DNA of 31,595 bases from positions 1,672,012 through 1,703,606 of the forward strand of contig BFEA01000170.1 of the NCBI GenBank assembly GCA_003427395.1, given 5' to 3'. Positions 10,871 to 19,307 of the stretch are shown in pieces (the stretch's first letter is position 1; the number at the start of each line of letters is the position of its first letter). The stretch is from Chara braunii (taxonomy: Eukaryota > Streptophyta > Charophyceae > Charales > Characeae). Both the position numbers and the translations under genes were made by a program. The notes beneath the pieces were generated by a model. That model saw only the letters and a list, made by a program, of their open reading frames with translations, was not told where the DNA came from and searched no databases.

Positions 10871-11300
10871 TCAGTACAGGCTTATATCCCTCCCGATTCC
10901 ATCGGGAATCGGATGAGATCTTCGTTTTTAGCCCTCTCCCGCTCGTTGTTGCTGGTATATCGCGCAACTCCCATTACTGATCCCAGCCAACTCACTACTC
11001 GAATGTGAAATCTGGTTCTACTATCAGATTCGCTATGCATCAAAACCCCGATTTCAAGCTTTACTTCGCCTGATTCCGTTAAGGAACGGGCGAGTTACGA
11101 TCTTTTCCCTCCTNCCATAGCTATTATCCGCCATCTCCCCGCGTAGTACTTTCCCTCTGCAGCGCCAGAGCCAGCCACTAACTTCAATTTCTGACCCCGC
11201 CACTAGATTCGCCATTACCAAAAACATAGGAAACGAACCTTCATTCGCCCGTTTCCATCGAGGAACGGGCATGAAACATCTTCTTCCCCCCTCACCATTC
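10871..11300. repeat. ~177-bp repeat with a conserved hairpin, about three copies
   Basis: Three related hairpins occur at 10893-10912 (ccgattcc-atcg-ggaatcgg), 11067-11092 and 11247-11270 (gcccgtttcc-atcga-ggaacgggc), spaced 174 and 180 bp apart. Flanking words also recur: agattcgc upstream, and a gatctt or catctt followed by a ccct-rich block downstream. Stem bases differ between copies but pairing is largely kept, with one bulge in the second and third. Single Ns at 11114 and 11301 fall in this region. The role is unknown. Confidence 0.6.
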
Positions 11301-11559
11301 NCGTTTTTGTCGCCTTCGTCATTTTTCCTGTTTATCCCCTTCCGTGTTCTGTTTGACGTCATCCCATTTGTTCCCTTCTTCGCTCCATCTGCCTTCGACT
11401 TCCCATGGTCAGCGTTGTCCCGCTAGCAGCCGACCCGATAGGCTCGCAATCAGAAAGCAAAAGAAGCTTTTGCCCTTTTTGTTGTGCACAAAATTTCTCA
11501 TTCTTGTTGAGTTCCTCTTCGGACCTCTATGCTCCCTTCCAACAGATGTGCTGCCCCAN
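11114..11559. other. Assembly ambiguities (single N at 11114, 11301, 11559)
   Basis: Three isolated N positions occur at 11114, 11301 and 11559. Further Ns are at 12330 and 20557. They may be one-base gap joins or uncalled bases, and reading frames crossing them are unreliable. The DNA between 11302 and 11667 holds no recognisable gene. Confidence 0.95.
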
Positions 11560-11667
11560 CCAACTCCCCGCCAGACAATGTCTTTGCTTGGATCGGACAG
11601 GCCGCAATGACCTGCATCTTGGATCGAGGGGCAGAGGCAAAGTCCCTGTTCCACCTCACGAAATAGG

Positions 11668-11850
11668 TAAAATAAAATAAAATAAAATAAAATAAAATAA
11701 AATAAAAATAAAAGTAGTGGTATTTCAGCTTGCGGCGCAAGCTCCCACTCACCCACCTTCAGTGGAGTTCCAGCTCAGGTCTGCATTTCAACAGTTCGCA
11801 GGTCTACCAATTGGGCTGGGCTAGCTGGTTCCATGCCCGAGCGTGGAATC
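11668..11850 (-). mobile_element. SINE-like element with tRNA-type head and (TTTTA)n tail
   Basis: On the minus strand a tRNA-like head lies at about 11850-11762. It has an A-box-like TAGCCCAGCCCAATTGG (11823-11807), a GCGAACTGTTGAAATGC anticodon-arm-like stretch, and a degraded B box around GAGCTGGAACTCCAC (11776-11762). A short body follows, with a perfect hairpin (agcttgcg-g-cgcaagct on the plus strand, 11727-11743). The element ends in a pentanucleotide tail, TTTTA repeats, at 11713-11668. Head, short body and simple-repeat tail match the architecture of tRNA-derived SINEs, which pol III transcribes and LINE machinery mobilises. A target duplication was not identified. Confidence 0.6.
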
Positions 11851-12004
11851 AGCTGCAGGGGGACATGTGAATCTTTTCTGTACTGTTCCAGTTTGAACAG
11901 ATGTCCCGAAGGACCACCCTGTGGGAATGGGCATGGGATATCATCATTGGACTGACTGATCCCAGGTAATAGGGACTGTCGTATTTCACACAACTGCATC
12001 ATGC

Positions 12005-12210
12005 GACATTCGAACTCAAATCTGTATTTACACAGTTCAAGGGTGTGCTACCTGAGCTAGACCCGCAGGTGCTGATCCCACATGCCTGTTCAACAGTTCA
12101 TGGGGGTCCCACTGAGCTAGGCCCGCCGGCAGCAGTTCCCACAGGCCTATTTTCAGCAGTTCGCGGGTGTACCAACTGAGCTGGGTCTGCAGCTGCTGGT
12201 CCCACAGGCC
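12005..12210 (-). repeat. Tandem row of degenerate tRNA-like heads
   Basis: Three units of 61-63 bp lie head to tail on the minus strand. Each has an A-box-like word (CTAGCTCAGGTAGC at 12060-12047, a CTAGCTCAGTGGG form at 12120-12108, a CCAGCTCAGTTGGT form at 12184-12171). Each has a matching B-box-like word (GAGTTCGAATG at 12017-12007, GTGGGATCAGC at 12081-12071, GTGGGAACTGC at 12141-12131). The first has the best B box. A partial fourth B-like end lies near 12192-12210. They resemble the head of the SINE at 11668-11850. None is a plausible functional tRNA, and no anticodon can be assigned. Confidence 0.6.
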
Positions 12211-12234
12211 TTCTCACCCCCAACCCTCTCACTT

Positions 12235-12425
12235 TTCACAGCAGGCTGAGGTGAACGGGCGGTATATCCCCTGGCCATGGCTGCCCAGGCTTCCACCACC
12301 CCGCAGGTGCTGGTGCAGATCTTGGCGGTNTTCACAGCAGGCTGAGGTGAACGGGCGGTATATCCCCTGGCCATGGCTGCCCAGGCTTCCACCACCCCGC
12401 AGGTGCTGGTGCAGATCTTGGCGGT
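12235..12425. repeat. Exact 95-bp duplication on either side of an N
   Basis: Bases 12235-12329 and 12331-12425 are identical over 95 bp and are separated only by the N at 12330. Exact identity abutting a gap base is the usual mark of two contig ends that overlap but were not merged. I treat it as a probable assembly artefact rather than biology. Confidence 0.9.
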
Positions 12426-12712
12426 AGTGGCAAATATTCAAATGAGAACTTTGAAGGCCGACGTGGGGGTGGGTTCCATCGCACCTGCTGCTGGGATAGC
12501 CTGGTGCACAGCCAAAACTGCAGCAGCCTCCCACTGGTGCCTCCAGGTCCCGCTGTAGCAAATCTTTAATTCAGAACTTCTCAGTCCGAAGTGGCCTGCT
12601 GCTGGGACAGCTTGGGCCGCGCAGCCAGCACTGCGGCAGCCTTCTACCGGTGCCCCTTGGGCCCGCCCAGGCATAGTTCATCATCCTATGTGTCCCAGCG
12701 GGCACACTCACA
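12426..12712. other. Gene-free stretch
   Basis: Contains an imperfect direct repeat: gctgctgggatagcctggtgcacagcc and gctgctgggacagcttgggccgcgcagcc, about 108 bp apart (near 12487 and 12597), each followed by a ctgc.gcagcct block. No gene is recognised. Confidence 0.45.
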
Positions 12713-13126
12713 CTAAAACCTATTACAACAAATCGTGGTTGGCGGACGGTGTGCCAGCAGCGACCCCCGCCACCAAGGTTTCTTTCTGCCTCGTGGGCTA
12801 ATTACCCACTGGCTTGCATGCACATTGAACTCCCCGGTCCAAGTATCAAGACGGGTAGACAGAGGAATTTTGCCAGCATCTAGAACACGCCAGAACCCAA
12901 GCGGGCCTGTCGAAAGAGGCGCGTGATCAAGGTCCTCGACTGCCGTAACGGCCACCCGTGTCCGGCAAAGTATTAGCCGAGCCAGACCCGGGTGCCCGAC
13001 CGCGGTCTCGGACCCGGTCATAAAATTAATAAAAATAAGAACAAATGCGAGGAAACAAAAAAGTAGCGGGACGAGGGGCTGCATGTCCCGCTGGCCTGTG
13101 ACGCCGTGCACACCCAGGTCGCGCAT
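12713..13126 (-). CDS. Unidentified ORF with one putative membrane segment
   Basis: An open frame of 137 codons without internal stops. I do not recognise the protein. Near the N-terminus there is a hydrophobic stretch (LVPLLFCFLAFVLIFINFM, residues about 18-36) that could span a membrane. A mixed, partly basic C-terminal half contains a WTGEFNVHASQWVISPRGRK segment. The frame begins at a non-ATG codon or could be one exon of a longer gene. It lies beside the broken end of the Ty3 element at 13283, and nothing links the two. It may equally be a chance frame in GC-rich DNA, so confidence that it is expressed is low. Confidence 0.25.
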   Translation of the reverse strand: MRDLGVHGVTGQRDMQPLVPLLFCFLAFVLIFINFMTGSETAVGHPGLARLILCRTRVAVTAVEDLDHAPLSTGPLGFWRVLDAGKIPLSTRLDTWTGEFNVHASQWVISPRGRKKPWWRGSLLAHRPPTTICCNRF

Positions 13127-13248
13127 GGTTGCTCCTTGCCATCAATACCTCGCGCTCTCTGCTCACCCGGGCAAGGACTCAACTCTCACCCGCGAGTGCG
13201 CCGTCAACTTCGGACGAGGTCGCACCGGCGTGACTTACAAAAAGCACG

Positions 13249-13274
13249 CCAAATACCCTTGTAAGGGTATTTGG
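13249..13274. repeat. 26-bp near-perfect palindrome at a transposon break
   Basis: Two 12-bp arms (ccaaataccctt and aagggtatttgg) pair perfectly around a 2-base centre (gt). It lies 9 bp from the point where Ty3 reverse transcriptase sequence stops (13283). It could be a terminator-like or transposon-end hairpin, or a feature that promoted the break. Confidence 0.85.
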
Positions 13275-13282
13275 TACGACAC

Positions 13283-13800
13283 CGGCTATAGATGAGAATG
13301 TCGTCTAAGTAGACCAGCACGAACGGGTCCAACATCGCACAAAACTCATTGGTCATTGCCGCTTGAAAGGTCGCCGGGTCGTTGGTGAGGCCAAAAGGCA
13401 TGACCACCCACTCAAAATGCCCATACCCCGTCTTGAACGCAGATTTGTAGCGATCGTTCGGTCGGATCGAGATTTGATGATATCCCGACTTCAAACCCAA
13501 CTTAGAAAAATACCGCCCAATCGCTCAAGAAGATCGTCGATACGAGGAAGAGGCCCCGCATTGCGCATTGAGCTTGCGGTAGTCGATGCACAATCGTATA
13601 TGCTTGTTCTTCTTCCGCACGAAGAGAGCTGGCGCTCCATATGGAGAGCTATTAGGGCGGATTCAGCCCTTGTCCAACAAGTCATCAAGTTGCGTGCGGA
13701 GGACCGTAAGCTCCTCCTCGCGCATGCGGTAAATGCAACCTTTCGGCGGCACGGCACCGGCCTCAAGAATGATCTCGTTGAGAGATCGGCCGATCCGGCA
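13283..13800 (-). pseudogene. pol: Ty3/gypsy reverse transcriptase, fingers and palm, truncated
   Basis: This is part of the RNA-dependent DNA polymerase that copies a Ty3/gypsy retrotransposon. Visible RT blocks in order are: EELTVLRTQLDDLLDKG, then [59 protein letters not shown] and [18 protein letters not shown] is the catalytic metal-binding box. The frame is broken by a TGA at 13663-13665 where the family has Trp, by a shift near 13560 with loss of a few codons, and by another shift near 13505. Sequence identity stops right after [10 protein letters not shown] at about 13283, so thumb, RNase H and integrase are absent. It follows the protease at 13800-14560 in a different frame. Identification is secure. 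Confidence 0.9.
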
Positions 13801-14560
13801 CCACACCGGTAGGTGACTCGAAGATGTCGGCGAACTCGATAAGCAACCGCACCACACGGGGGTCCGAAGACAAGTCCGTGGGTGAAGAGTCGGCTACCAC
13901 GACTGTCCGTAGGAAACATAGGCCGATTTCGTCGGGCTGCTCGTAAGCACAAGTAGCCCGGAATGACTTGGGCGTCACCAATTGGCATCGGATCGAAGGG
14001 TGCGAAAGAGGAATAGTACACGACACTTCGGTGCCGAAAGTGTCGCGAACGGTAAGAGTCCACCGATGGAAGTTGACTGTGTGATCCGTACTTGCAAGCC
14101 AAGGCATTCCCAAAATAATGTCGAAGTCCGCGTCCAAAATGTCGAACGTCACCGGTTCGCATGCATGAGGTGCAAAATACACCGGTACGGCCTCGATGTA
14201 GCGGTCGATAAGTTGCTGCGTCCTTCCGTCCGCCAACTTGATCGCCGTCGGGTTTGCCTTCCTCTGAACTTGTGCGCCAAGGCCAGCCATTTGCATAAAG
14301 GCTTGGCTCATAAAATTGCGAGACGCGTCGCTATCCAGCAAAGCGCTGCAGGACGCTTGCCCAACTTGGATGCGGACATAGAGGAGTGGTGCGTTGTTGT
14401 CGTCGTACCGCTGATTCTGAAACTCGCGGGCCACCTTGATAACATATGCAAGGATGTCCCCCACCGCGACTTCGTCATTCGTCGGCGAAGTTGGTGGTGC
14501 ATAGAAGGATAAGTACGTGTGAAGATAAGCGCATAATGCTGTGCATTGCGGTCCCGGCAA
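13800..14560 (-). pseudogene. pol: Ty3/gypsy aspartic protease region
   Basis: This is the retropepsin-like protease that would mature Gag-Pol. The active-site box reads ALLDSDASRNFMSQAFM instead of the usual D-S/T-G-A. The catalytic Asp is kept, but the invariant Gly is Asp, so the enzyme would not be expected to work. The flap and second half follow (IKLADGRTQ.., FDIILGMPWLAS, matching the ILGxxWL box), then a linker leading toward RT (LIEFADIFESPTGVVP). The frame is open but differs from that of gag and shifts again near 13800 into RT. The N-terminal part overlaps a longer frame of unclear relevance. Identification is secure; the element is dead. Confidence 0.88.
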
Positions 14561-14744
14561 GCGGCGTCTTGTCCTTGAGCATGAGTACCCAGCGTAGGAA
14601 CGAGCGGGGCAGCATAGTCCTCATAAGAATATAGAAGAGGAGGACTATCGACTTTCGCATGTGCCTCGGAACGAAGGGCGGTCAACCGCGAAGCGACCGG
14701 TTCCGAAGGCGTTGAGAGTGTCGTCGAGTCACTCTCGGCGGTGC

Positions 14745-16240
14745 TCAGTTTTCCGATTTGCCCTTGCCTTTCGACGGGCAGCCCATTGTCTCGTGGAGAT
14801 CGCCGTTGCACCACATACAATAGTGGAATCACGTGCGTGTCTTGTATGCTTGCTCGGAGAGACCGTAGTGGGACCATGGGGCTGGAGCTACTGCGCCGGG
14901 CCCGGGGCTAGATGCGGTGTTTGTCTTCGCCTTGCCTCGTCCTCGGCCTTTGCCGGGGCGGCCACCATCCCGGGCGGCTGCGAGTCTGTCCCCCTCATGG
15001 GCAGACACGGCCTCGCTAGTTTGCTCGTTTGGCGTTGCCGCCGCGACCACGACCACTTTTGGCCGATGCTGATCTATGCTCGGGCCTGTCGCAGACGAAT
15101 GGTGGAGGTTCTTAGCCACCTTGTTCGTGACAATAATCTGCACGGCCTTATCGAAGAGCTCTGCCGGTGTCGTCAGGGTGTCCTCGACGTGAGTCAAGGC
15201 ATTGCCCAACGTCGGACACGACCTCGAGATGAAGTAGTGTTTGATGGCTTTGAAGCCCATTTGAATGTCTGGGACGGATGTCAAGTGTTGGTACTCGGCA
15301 ATCCAGTCAACACTCGGCAGCGTGCCTTGTTCGAAGGTCATCGGCTTGTCCATTGCCTTGATCTTCGACAGCTCTACTCGGAACCGCTTATGCCACGCCG
15401 CCTTTAAATCATCCCAGTTGATCTTGGTATGCAAGTCGGCAGCCACCACTCCGTACTTGGACAAGAGATTGTCCAACCATGCTTGGCACGCGCCCCCCGA
15501 CCGGGAGTATAAGTACGTGTGGTGCTTGTGTTTGCTGACGTGGTGGAGCTGCAACTTGAGCTCGAACTTGCGGAACCATGGAATCGGGTCCGTCTTCGTC
15601 GAGTCGCAAAAGATCTCCTAATCATCGAACCTTGGAGTCGTCTCACGCAGTTCCGAGCTCGAGTGGGTGGCGGCAGTACAGATTTGCTGCTCCAACTGTT
15701 GCGTTGCGGTTTGCTGTAACTGCACACCGTCCTTGAGGGATCCGACGTCAATCTCCAATGCCTCGAGGCGATCGGAGGTGTTGGAAGAGCTGGCATTGGG
15801 GGCGGCAACGGGGCGCTGCTCCAGCAGGTGGAGGCGGCTGTGGACTTGAGACAACGCGTCGTTGTGGATGTCCTCCTGCTGTGTAATGCATGTTGCCAGG
15901 AGGTCCGTGAGATGGGAGAGGAGTAGAGCGATCTTGTTTTCACTCTCTTCCATTTCCCATTCTCGGCCTCGGCCCGCCAGTCCGCTGCCATTGTGAGCAA
16001 AGCTCGCTCTCCGCTGAATATCTTCTCGTGTCGTTGAATTCGTTCTTCGTTGGCAGCCTTTGCTGCTGCCTCGTCTTGCTGGCGCTGCTGTTCGATTGCC
16101 AACAGATATGCCTTCTCGGCATCCTCTGCCTTCTTCTTTGCTGCGGCTGCTACTGCATCCGACCGTTGTTTGGCTTCGGTGATCAGAAGCAGCATCCGGG
16201 CCTGATAGGCCTTGTCCGTTTCCCCGGACTTCTGATCCAT
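14745..16240 (-). pseudogene. gag: Ty3/gypsy Gag with coiled coil and CCHC knuckle, broken
   Basis: This is the capsid and nucleocapsid precursor of the Ty3 element. An ATG at 16240 opens MDQKSGETDKAYQAR, followed by an Ala/Glu/Lys-rich coiled coil. Near 15960 the frame shifts by one. A second coiled region follows (LTDLLATCITQQEDIH, SRLHLLEQRP), then an in-frame TAG at 15618-15620. The same frame continues with the Gag core: FRKFELKLQLHHV, SGGACQAWLDNLLSKYG, WDDLKAAWHKRF. A TGA at 14829-14831 precedes a perfect CCHC knuckle, C-x2-C-x4-H-x4-C (CMWCNGDLHETMGC, 14778-14819). The next stop is TGA at 14745-14747. The core closely recalls Gag proteins of Chara braunii (recollection). Two stops could be one-base changes from Arg and Gln or Lys codons. 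Confidence 0.88.
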
Positions 16241-16287
16241 GCCGGCTGTTTGTAAGCACGTGAGCATTGACCAGGCCGGGGGCCTGC

Positions 16288-16355
16288 TGACGTGGCACTG
16301 CCTGCTGCTGACGTGGCCTGCTGACGTGGTCTGCTGACATGGCCTGTTGACGTGG
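16288..16355. promoter_or_regulatory. Five TGACGTGG-type motifs in the Ty3 leader
   Basis: TGACGTGG occurs at 16288-16295, 16309-16316, 16322-16329 and 16348-16355, with the variant TGACATGG at 16335-16342. The last four have an exact 13-bp period. ACGT-core boxes of this type are binding sites of plant bZIP factors (established), and they sit 48-115 bp upstream of the gag ATG. They may act as an LTR or leader enhancer; this is inference. An alternative is a neutral 13-bp minisatellite. Confidence 0.5.
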
Positions 16356-16657
16356 CAACTTACCAATGCCGCCGCAGGGGGTACCCGGAGACCGATAGAG
16401 AAGATAAGACCAGAGGGGGCAACAACATAGGCGGGGAGGGGTGGGTGGGATAAATTGCCCAGATAAGGAGCCACTAATAAAAAAAAGAAAAGTTTGAACT
16501 TTGCAAAAAAATTCGAGAAAAAGAAAAAAATACTCGTTTGCAAGTTCAGCAGGTCTCCCAATTCCCCCTCAAGTGCGAAATTATGAATGAAAAAATTTTC
16601 GAACTTTCAGACTGCAGATGAGTGTCCGATGAGAATTCCGAAAAGAAACTCCAAACC
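16356..16657. other. Presumed 5' leader or LTR remnant of the Ty3 element
   Basis: Gene-free sequence upstream (minus-strand sense) of gag, with A-rich and G-rich runs. A tRNA primer-binding site and a TG..CA LTR end were looked for and not found, so the 5' boundary of the element is unknown. Confidence 0.35.
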
Positions 16658-16752
16658 GTACATGCGGCGCATTGCCATGCGCTGCAATGCGCACGTGCGC
16701 CGCACCGTGTAGTGCGCACAACGCGCGCGCATGGCATGCGGCGCATTATGAA
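16658..16752. repeat. TGCGC-rich low-complexity block, left
   Basis: Dense, degenerate repeats of tgcgc, gcgcat and atgcgg, with internal dyad symmetry (gcggcgcattgccatgcgc against gcgcatggcatgcggcgc). A block of the same character lies at 17744-17862 on the other side of the foldback array. Confidence 0.7.
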
Positions 16753-17061
16753 ATCGGGGGGTCACAAAAAAAAAAACGAAAGTTGTGGGGGGGGGGTTGC
16801 AAGGCCGGCAGGCATTTTGAGCCGCCGGGTTACGAAAAAAGGAAAAAAAAAAATTGAGGCCGCGCAGGGCCCCGCAGTTTTTTTTTTGAGGCAGCGAGGG
16901 GCCGAGGCTCGCAGCAGCGGGAGGAGGCAAAAACGTGGCAGTGTATATTTCGAAAATGACAAGAACTCAGTGCTTTTGCAAAAAGAAAAAGAGAACCAGA
17001 AACTTACCTTTTATACCCGAGCAGAATCTGTCAGAAAAAGTGGCAGAAGCTTGAAACCGTT

Positions 17062-17725
17062 GGTGAGTGGGTGTCTCCACTACACACGCCACGAAATCTG
17101 CTGAAACTTGAAACCGCTCGTCGGATTTCCTGGCACGCGTAGTGGAGAGAGCCCCACTCACCAAATGTGCAAAATGAGAATGAATCTTCCTCTAGAATAC
17201 GGGAAGATACATAGCCATATTTTTTGTCTTTTGTGTATGTGGTGCGTAGTCGGGCGAGGCCCATGCTCGATGCCCGTTATAGAGTCTCGCTCAACTACTC
17301 ACCACATGCACAAAAGACAAAAAATATGGCTGTGTATCTACCCATGTCCTAACCGAAGATTCATTCTCATTTTGCACATTTGGTGAGTTGGGCTCCCTCC
17401 ACTACATGTGCCAGGAAATCCGTTGAAACTTGAAACGGTCCATTGGATTTCCTACCTTCTTCCCCCGAATACAACGTACGGTCATTATAGCTGTATTTGA
17501 CGCATCTTTCGGTCTAGATACAGCTAGAATGACCGTACATTGTATTCGGGGGAAGAAGGTAGCACGTGTCGTGGAGGGTGCAACACGAGAATGAGGGCGT
17601 CACTGCACTACTCTCCAAACGCGCAAAATGAGAATGAATCTCCTGCTCGAACATGGAAAAGATACACCGTCATTTTTTTTTTCTTTTGTGCATGCGGAGA
17701 GTTGTGGAGCGAGGCCCTGAATCTC
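17062..17725. mobile_element. Foldback array: alternating inverted copies of a ~138-bp unit
   Basis: The unit runs ggatttcctggcac, agtggag, actcaccaaatgtgcaaaat, gagaatgaatctt, a gatacatagccatatttttt stretch and tcttttgtgtatgtgg. It lies forward at 17123-17258, inverted at 17283-17421, and forward again at about 17562-17725, where it is interrupted and about 30 bp longer. A partial inverted copy (ggtgagtgggtgtctccactac) lies at 17062-17100. Arms of the central pair are about 85% alike by eye with a 24-base loop. Tail-to-tail junctions share tgaaacttgaaac. It encodes nothing; it could be a foldback transposon, a long-TIR element fragment or a hairpin transcript locus. Confidence 0.75.
17455..17559. 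mobile_element. 105-bp near-perfect palindrome flanked by TA
   Basis: Arms of about 42 bp (17455-17496 and 17518-17559) begin ccttcttcccccgaatacaa and pair with only two mismatches around a 21-base loop. TA lies directly on both sides (17453-17454, 17560-17561). The flanks ggatttcc and gcacgtgtcgtggag join to give the sequence found uninterrupted in the sibling copy at 17123-17150 (ggatttcctggcacgcgtagtggag). This is an insertion with the TA duplication expected of Tc1/mariner-type (Stowaway-like) MITEs. Transcribed, it would give a miRNA-precursor-like stem. Confidence 0.8.
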
Positions 17726-17743
17726 ACGTATCCCTCTCTCTCT

Positions 17744-17862
17744 CGGTGCGCTGTGCGCATGGTGCGCCCAGTGCGCGCGCGCGCACATGCGCGTGCGGTG
17801 CCCCTGAGCGCATCCCGCACGGCGCACTGCACCGCATCGCGCACCGGGGCAGTGCGCCGCAA
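17744..17862. repeat. TGCGC-rich low-complexity block, right
   Basis: Repeats of gtgcgc, gcgcgc and gcgcat with one pure gcgcgcgcgcgc run near 17777-17788. With the similar block at 16658-16752 it brackets about 1 kb that contains the foldback array. Confidence 0.7.
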
Positions 17863-17971
17863 CTATGCTACAAAGAAATATTTGGAATTACTCAGATGAG
17901 AGTACGCGCAGTTCGGAAAATGATAACTGCAAGAGGTATTTCCCGTGCCATTTTCAGAAAAACGAATTTCG

Positions 17972-18057
17972 GAAAAAAAATATTCCGGATTTCCAAATAA
18001 CGGGAAATTGCAAAAGGAAATCGAAATTTGCGAAAAAAAAATATTCCGGATTTCCAA
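17972..18057. repeat. Direct repeat with an aaatattccggatttccaa core
   Basis: Two copies (17972-17998 and 18032-18057), 60 bp apart, share an A run followed by tattccggatttccaa. The surrounding 17900-18190 is rich in short gaaattt and aaacgaaaa words. No gene is seen. Confidence 0.75.
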
Positions 18058-19298
18058 CAACGAAATTTCGAATTTTCAGAAGAAAAACGAAAACGAAAAT
18101 TTCAGGTGTTGCGCTATTGCGATTTTCCACAACAGAAATAGCGGGAAAACAAAATCCAAGACAAGAAAAAAAAAAATCGATTTTCGGCAGTGAGGTCAAA
18201 ATCGTGATTTTGGGGGAGTGTGCTCTAATCAATCAATCAAGACTAATCAGCTACCTAGTCCCCGCACACGTGTCAGATCAGGTTGTCCTGATTCACGTCC
18301 TGTGTTCCAATACCAACTGTTACATGCCCCGTTGGGCGATGCACATATAAAACCGAAGATCCGCAATGTGATAAAAAGGACTGAATGGACAATGCAGTGC
18401 AAGTGAAATCTCAACAAGCAGTATACATTCTGATACATACAAAAATGGTGCTTTATAGCGCAGGGGAAGACTTAGATACAAGTCCTGACCTGACCGGGAC
18501 TGACCTCTATCACGTAGTGTAAGACAGCGCAGCAGAATGCTAGAATACCAATGACTAGCCCAATGAATGTTGCAACGCAGACCAAACATACATCATCCTC
18601 ATCACAAGGTGTGAAAGGACCTGGCGCTACACACAGGAAGAATGCGCCAGGTCCAAATCATGCACAGACGAAGAGGAGGGGAACAGACGAAGAAGAGGGG
18701 GAGAGATGGGAATGTCGTCAACACCAAATCTTTGTTACAAGTCCCAAATAATCCCTCGTCAAAATGTCTGAAGCCCAATGTCGAGTCTGGATCCAAATGT
18801 CACCAAGCCCGCTCCCTCATAGTCTGCTGATGCAGTGAAGTCAGGTAGTGAGAAGGTGAGGGGAGATGGTGGACTGAGAAGAGGAAGAAGAAGAACTCTC
18901 TCTCGCTCATATGCCAGGTACTAACCTGTGAAGATGGTGCTGTGCTGCAGGTACCTCTTAGGCGAAGCTGGAGCTATGGCGCTGCAGGTAAGTATCCCTG
19001 GCCTCCGCCCAATCTCTCTCTCTCTCTAGTACTACTCTAGCTCTTAAGAGCGCCTAGCGCTGAAGACTACTGCTAACGCTACTACTTCTCCTGCAGCGCT
19101 CCTCCAGACTGCTGCTGCCGAATCCTGAAGACTACCTCCTGCCTCCTGAACTGCACGTGAAGTGCCTGGGAAGTACCTAGGAACTACCTGCCAGCCTGCA
19201 GGGCGGGCCAGTCCTATATAGTGCTGGCCTGTCCAGGAAGCTGCTCTTGCCAATGCCGAAACGTGCCAGACCCTGGCGTTGAAGCTCAACCAGGGGTT
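18058..19298. other. Gene-free stretch
   Basis: Short open frames on both strands lack recognisable domains. Several caggta and aggtaa words around 18917-19000 look like splice donors but no linked exons could be built. No RNA gene was recognised. Confidence 0.4.
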
Positions 19299-19307
19299 GT
19301 CTTGAAA

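Noticed and set aside
12005-12072. Functional tRNA gene
   Set aside because: A and B boxes are recognisable but acceptor and anticodon stems do not pair; it is a degenerate SINE-type head.
13491-14877. Long alternative frames across the Ty3 protease and RT (13491-14162, 14308-14877, and plus-strand frames)
   Set aside because: They overlap the recognised protease, gag and RT reading in other frames and show no motifs.
16240-16561. N-terminal extension of Ty3 Gag upstream of the ATG at 16240
   Set aside because: The extension is translated from T-rich leader and the TGACGTGG repeats; the Gag-like sequence starts at MDQKSG.
18900-19020. Spliced host gene around caggta words
   Set aside because: Possible donor and acceptor words exist but no exons with consistent frames or domains could be joined.
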